A stretch of 15,905 nt of DNA, taken from NCBI RefSeq assembly GCF_021044795.1, contig NZ_JAJNOP010000041.1, one strand, 5' to 3'. The notes beneath the pieces were generated by a model. That model ran no database searches. It was not told the origin of the DNA and saw only the letters and a program-made list of their open reading frames with translations. This document shows, piece after piece, positions 14,551 to 15,905 of the stretch. This stretch comes from Acidaminococcus hominis. Lineage in GTDB: Bacteria > Bacillota > Negativicutes > Acidaminococcales > Acidaminococcaceae. A program made the position numbers and the translations under genes. Every line of letters begins with the position of its first letter. The stretch's first letter is position 1.

Positions 14551-14596
14551 AAAAAAACAAACCCGACCGAGGTAATACCCTCAATCAGGTTTGTTT
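14551..14596 (-). terminator. Intrinsic terminator upstream of the chaperone operon
   Basis: The 12-nt arms at 14555-14566 and 14585-14596 pair at 11 of 12 positions, with the odd pair a G-U on the minus strand. An inner GAGG/CCTC stem extends the hairpin, and the minus strand continues TTTTTTT. It would stop minus-strand transcripts arriving from the repeat cluster and so insulates the operon. The stretch 14597-14723 beyond it holds nothing I recognise. Confidence 0.75.
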
Positions 14597-14723
14597 CCTA
14601 TTCGATATGCAATTGCTATTAGGTCAAAATACCGGGGTGCCAAAGCTTTGTGATGGTCGCCAGCTGGAAGAAATACCTCCAAGAAAGCAAAATTGGCATA
14701 CCCAGCGGGTCACCCCAACATTT

Positions 14724-14890
14724 GCGGCCTCCTGGCCGCCTGCCTTCCCGCACCAACACTCGTCTCCTCCATTTCGCCGTGGAAACGGCTGAAATGGGGG
14801 AGATGCGCCTATTCCAAAGCTATTAGAGGCGCAGAGGGGGCGCGGAAGTGCGGGAAGGTGGGGCGCACAGCGCCTCGGATGGGCCCCACC
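14724..14890 (+). repeat. R1 repeat, copy B
   Basis: It has the same architecture as the copy at 6748: GC hairpin (14724-14739), outer stem CCTTCCCGCAC (14743-14753) / GTGCGGGAAGG (14848-14858) with two hairpins inside, then a 3' stem GGTGGGGC (14857-14864) / GCCCCACC (14883-14890). The 3' stem differs from copy A on both arms, yet pairing is kept. It is followed after 12 nt by R2 copy 1. Confidence 0.85.
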
Positions 14891-14902
14891 AAGATGCCCA
14901 GC

Positions 14903-15174
14903 GGGCTAATGCACTACCTAATTCTTAGCACTAGCCCCTTTTTAGCAGCTGACCAGTAGTGGCTTAGTAAGCCTTCTGCAAGCGTTGCGGTCGCGTCCAA
15001 ATATCGTCGCAAGTTACCCAAAAGATATTTGGTATACGCGACCCATGTGATAGCTGCCCAAGAAGCAAGTCCGTTAGGACGCAGCTGATTGGAATGCAGC
15101 GAACCACTGAGAAGGTGTCGCATTTTCCTTTAAAGCCCCCTTCAAGCGTGAAGGGGGTGGCAGCCGATAGGCTG
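14903..15174 (+). ncRNA. R2 element, copy 1: putative structured RNA
   Basis: Paired elements in order: GGGCTA (14903-14908)/TAGCCC (14932-14937). An enclosing stem GCCTTCT (14971-14977)/AGAAGGT (15110-15116). Small hairpin GCAA/TTGC (14978-14988). Long hairpin GTCGCGT+CCAAATATC (14990-15005) with GATATTTGG (15024-15032) and ACGCGAC (15036-15042). GTG (15047-15049)/CAC (15105-15107), GCTGC/GCAGC (15053, 15096), CCAA/TTGG (15058, 15089) and GTCC-GTTA-GGAC (15069-15080). Then come the hairpins CCCCCTTCA/TGAAGGGGG (15136-15157) and CAGCC/GGCTG (15161-15174). Most of these pairs recur with compensatory changes in copy 2. No protein frame is convincing. Function and family are unknown to me. Confidence 0.6.
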
Positions 15175-15230
15175 ACGGAAGAAGTTTTTCCAGAAATCAG
15201 GCGACGGCTGAGGTTTAACCCCATCATTTC

Positions 15231-15306
15231 CGGCCTCCGGCCGCCTGCCTTCTCCGCACAACAACATTCCAAGGCGGGGAAGGTCGGCATTGCCTCCAGC
15301 AATGCC
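15231..15306 (+). repeat. R1 repeat, degenerate copy C
   Basis: It keeps the GC hairpin (CGGCC/GGCCG, 15231-15243) and the outer stem CCTTCTCCGC / GCGGGGAAGG (15248-15257, 15274-15283), with one U-G pair on the plus strand, but has lost both inner hairpins. The 3' stem is replaced by GGCATTGC/GCAATGCC (15286-15306). It abuts R2 copy 2. Confidence 0.65.
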
Positions 15307-15536
15307 GGGTTGGGGCAACTACCTACATTCCTGCACTAGCCCTAGCAAGCACACGACCAGTGGTGGCCCTGAACGCTTCCTGCAAACGTTGCGGCCGCAT
15401 CCAAACAGCCCAACAAATTCTGCAAGTGGCTGTTTGGTTAATAAGGTCCATGCGATAGCCGTCCAGGAAGTGAGCCCTGTAGGCGAAACTGACTGGAGTA
15501 CGGCGAACCGCTCAGGAAGTGTCACCGCAAGGTGAC
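15307..15536 (+). ncRNA. R2 element, copy 2: putative structured RNA
   Basis: It aligns with copy 1 along its length. GGGTTG (15307-15312) still pairs with TAGCCC (15337-15342) through wobble pairs. The enclosing stem is GCTTCCTG (15375-15382)/CAGGAAGT (15513-15520). The long hairpin is CCAAACAGCC (15401-15410)/GGCTGTTTGG (15428-15437). The core has GCG/CGC (15452, 15509), GCCGT/ACGGC (15458, 15500), CCAG/CTGG (15463, 15493) and GCC/GGC (15474, 15482). It ends in GTCACC-GCAA-GGTGAC (15521-15536), a GNRA-capped hairpin. It lacks the CCCCCTTCA hairpin of copy 1, and the base of its long hairpin pairs poorly. Confidence 0.6.
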
Positions 15537-15577
15537 GATAGAAGTTTAAACCACACATTACGCTTTTCACCTCAAGT

Positions 15578-15612
15578 CGCCCAAAGGGCGCCCAAAGCTC
15601 CAACCCTTTGGG
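15578..15612 (+). repeat. Two small hairpins before R2 copy 3
   Basis: CGCCC-AAA-GGGCG (15578-15590) and CCCAAAG (15591-15597)/CTTTGGG (15606-15612) stand back to back. They replace the 5' half of R2 in front of the third copy and look like another palindromic intergenic repeat. Confidence 0.5.
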
Positions 15613-15614
15613 AA

Positions 15615-15710
15615 TCGTATCCATTTTTCAAGGCTGTGCCGCTGAGAAATGGAATATACGACCCCTGTGATAGCGGCCTGCAAAGCAAGTCCGTAGGACG
15701 CAGCTGCTGC
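15615..15710 (+). repeat. R2 element, partial copy 3 (core only)
   Basis: It keeps the long hairpin TCGTAT+CCATTTTTC (15615-15629) with GAGAAATGG (15644-15652) and ATACGA (15656-15661), then CTGTGATAGC and GTCC-GTA-GGAC. Compared with copy 1 the hairpin has changed on both arms with pairing kept. It lacks the 5' domain and the 3' strand of the enclosing stem, so it is probably a decayed copy. Confidence 0.55.
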
Positions 15711-15747
15711 GCTCACATCCAAATTCGCTGCAATAGCCTTTCGTTGA

Positions 15748-15784
15748 CAGCTGACCAGTAGTGGCTCAGTAAGCCTTCTGCAAG
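15748..15784 (+). repeat. R2 element, fragment 4 cut by an insertion sequence
   Basis: 37 nt match 14946-14982 of copy 1 with one difference, from CAGCTGACCAG to CTTCTGCAAG. The match then stops abruptly, which marks the probable left border of the adjacent insertion sequence. Confidence 0.6.
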
Positions 15785-15785
15785 G

Positions 15786-15905
15786 GTGGTATGCTATGAA
15801 TAAAGTAGACTGGCATATAGTTAAACCTCCTGGATTCGTTGAAAGGAGAGTATGTAAAATGTCTATATCGAAAGTCAGTGCAGAGGATAAATTAAAGGCT
15901 GTCAA
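15786..15905 (+). mobile_element. Left end of an insertion sequence, probably IS3 family (partial)
   Basis: Homology to R2 breaks off at 15784. The following AT-richer DNA leads into a transposase start at 15859. The exact end and target duplication cannot be set, because the other terminus lies outside the window. The family is inferred from only the first residues of the protein. Confidence 0.45.
15859..15905 (+). CDS. Start of a transposase OrfA-like helix-turn-helix protein (partial, runs off the window)
   Basis: The visible 15 codons read MSISKVSAEDKLKAV, matching the opening of IS3/IS150-type OrfA helix-turn-helix proteins (K.S.E.KLKAV..Y). GAAAGGAGAG lies 8 nt upstream of the ATG. An upstream ATG at 15852 is followed at once by TAA, so 15859 is the start. 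The rest, with any OrfB integrase, is outside the window. Confidence 0.6.
   Translation, partial: MSISKVSAEDKLKAV

Noticed and set aside
14903..15784. CRISPR array or retron/intron/omega-RNA identity for the R2 cluster
   Set aside because: Repeats are about 230-270 nt, diverged and lack equal spacers, so not CRISPR. No reverse transcriptase, HNH or TnpB gene is present, and I cannot match the fold to group II introns, retrons or HEARO RNA.
1..15905. tRNA or rRNA genes
   Set aside because: No cloverleaf with TTCGA-type arm and no conserved rRNA segments were seen on either strand by eye.

Overview
The window looks like a gut Negativicutes chromosome, with Acidaminococcus or a close relative as my best guess. 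The reasons are the GC-rich coding sequence, strong Gram-positive-type Shine-Dalgarno sites, a YGG-repeat autotransporter-like passenger typical of diderm Firmicutes, and dense palindromic intergenic repeats. The genus is an inference from style, not from a marker gene. Nearly all genes are on the minus strand. The exceptions are a radical SAM gene and the start of a transposase at the right edge.

Left part (1-6660): a truncated autotransporter-like surface protein, an Rrf2-family regulator, and a fluoride-resistance operon. That operon consists of a fluoride riboswitch with its terminator, two crcB/Fluc channel genes and a DUF190 gene. Next come a secreted alpha/beta hydrolase, a small antibiotic-biosynthesis-monooxygenase-fold protein, and a divergently transcribed SPL-family radical SAM protein that ends at a strong bidirectional terminator. 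Several sigma70-type promoters, palindromes and terminators can be placed.

Central part (6958-14262): one six-gene minus-strand operon. In transcription order it encodes a GrpE-like protein, a divergent 829-aa Hsp70, an AAA+ ATPase, a 390-aa helical protein whose first 60 residues resemble a J-domain without HPD, and two paralogous single-pass membrane proteins with nearly identical N-termini. I infer a dedicated, membrane-linked Hsp70 machine: the Hsp70 is served by its own exchange factor and perhaps its own J-like partner, works with the AAA+ motor, and is tethered to or acts on the two anchored proteins. This is the best candidate for an undescribed system. An unusual leader of about 13-nt tandem repeats precedes it.

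Right part (14551-15905): no complete protein gene, but a cluster of structured repeats. A composite element, R1, occurs at 6748 and 14724 in direct orientation and so brackets the chaperone operon. A degenerate copy lies at 15231. The second and third R1 copies are each followed by a larger element, R2 (14903 and 15307). Its two full copies differ mostly by compensatory base-pair changes, and wobble pairs favour the plus strand, as expected of a structured RNA. Two further R2 fragments follow, and the last one is cut off where an insertion sequence begins.
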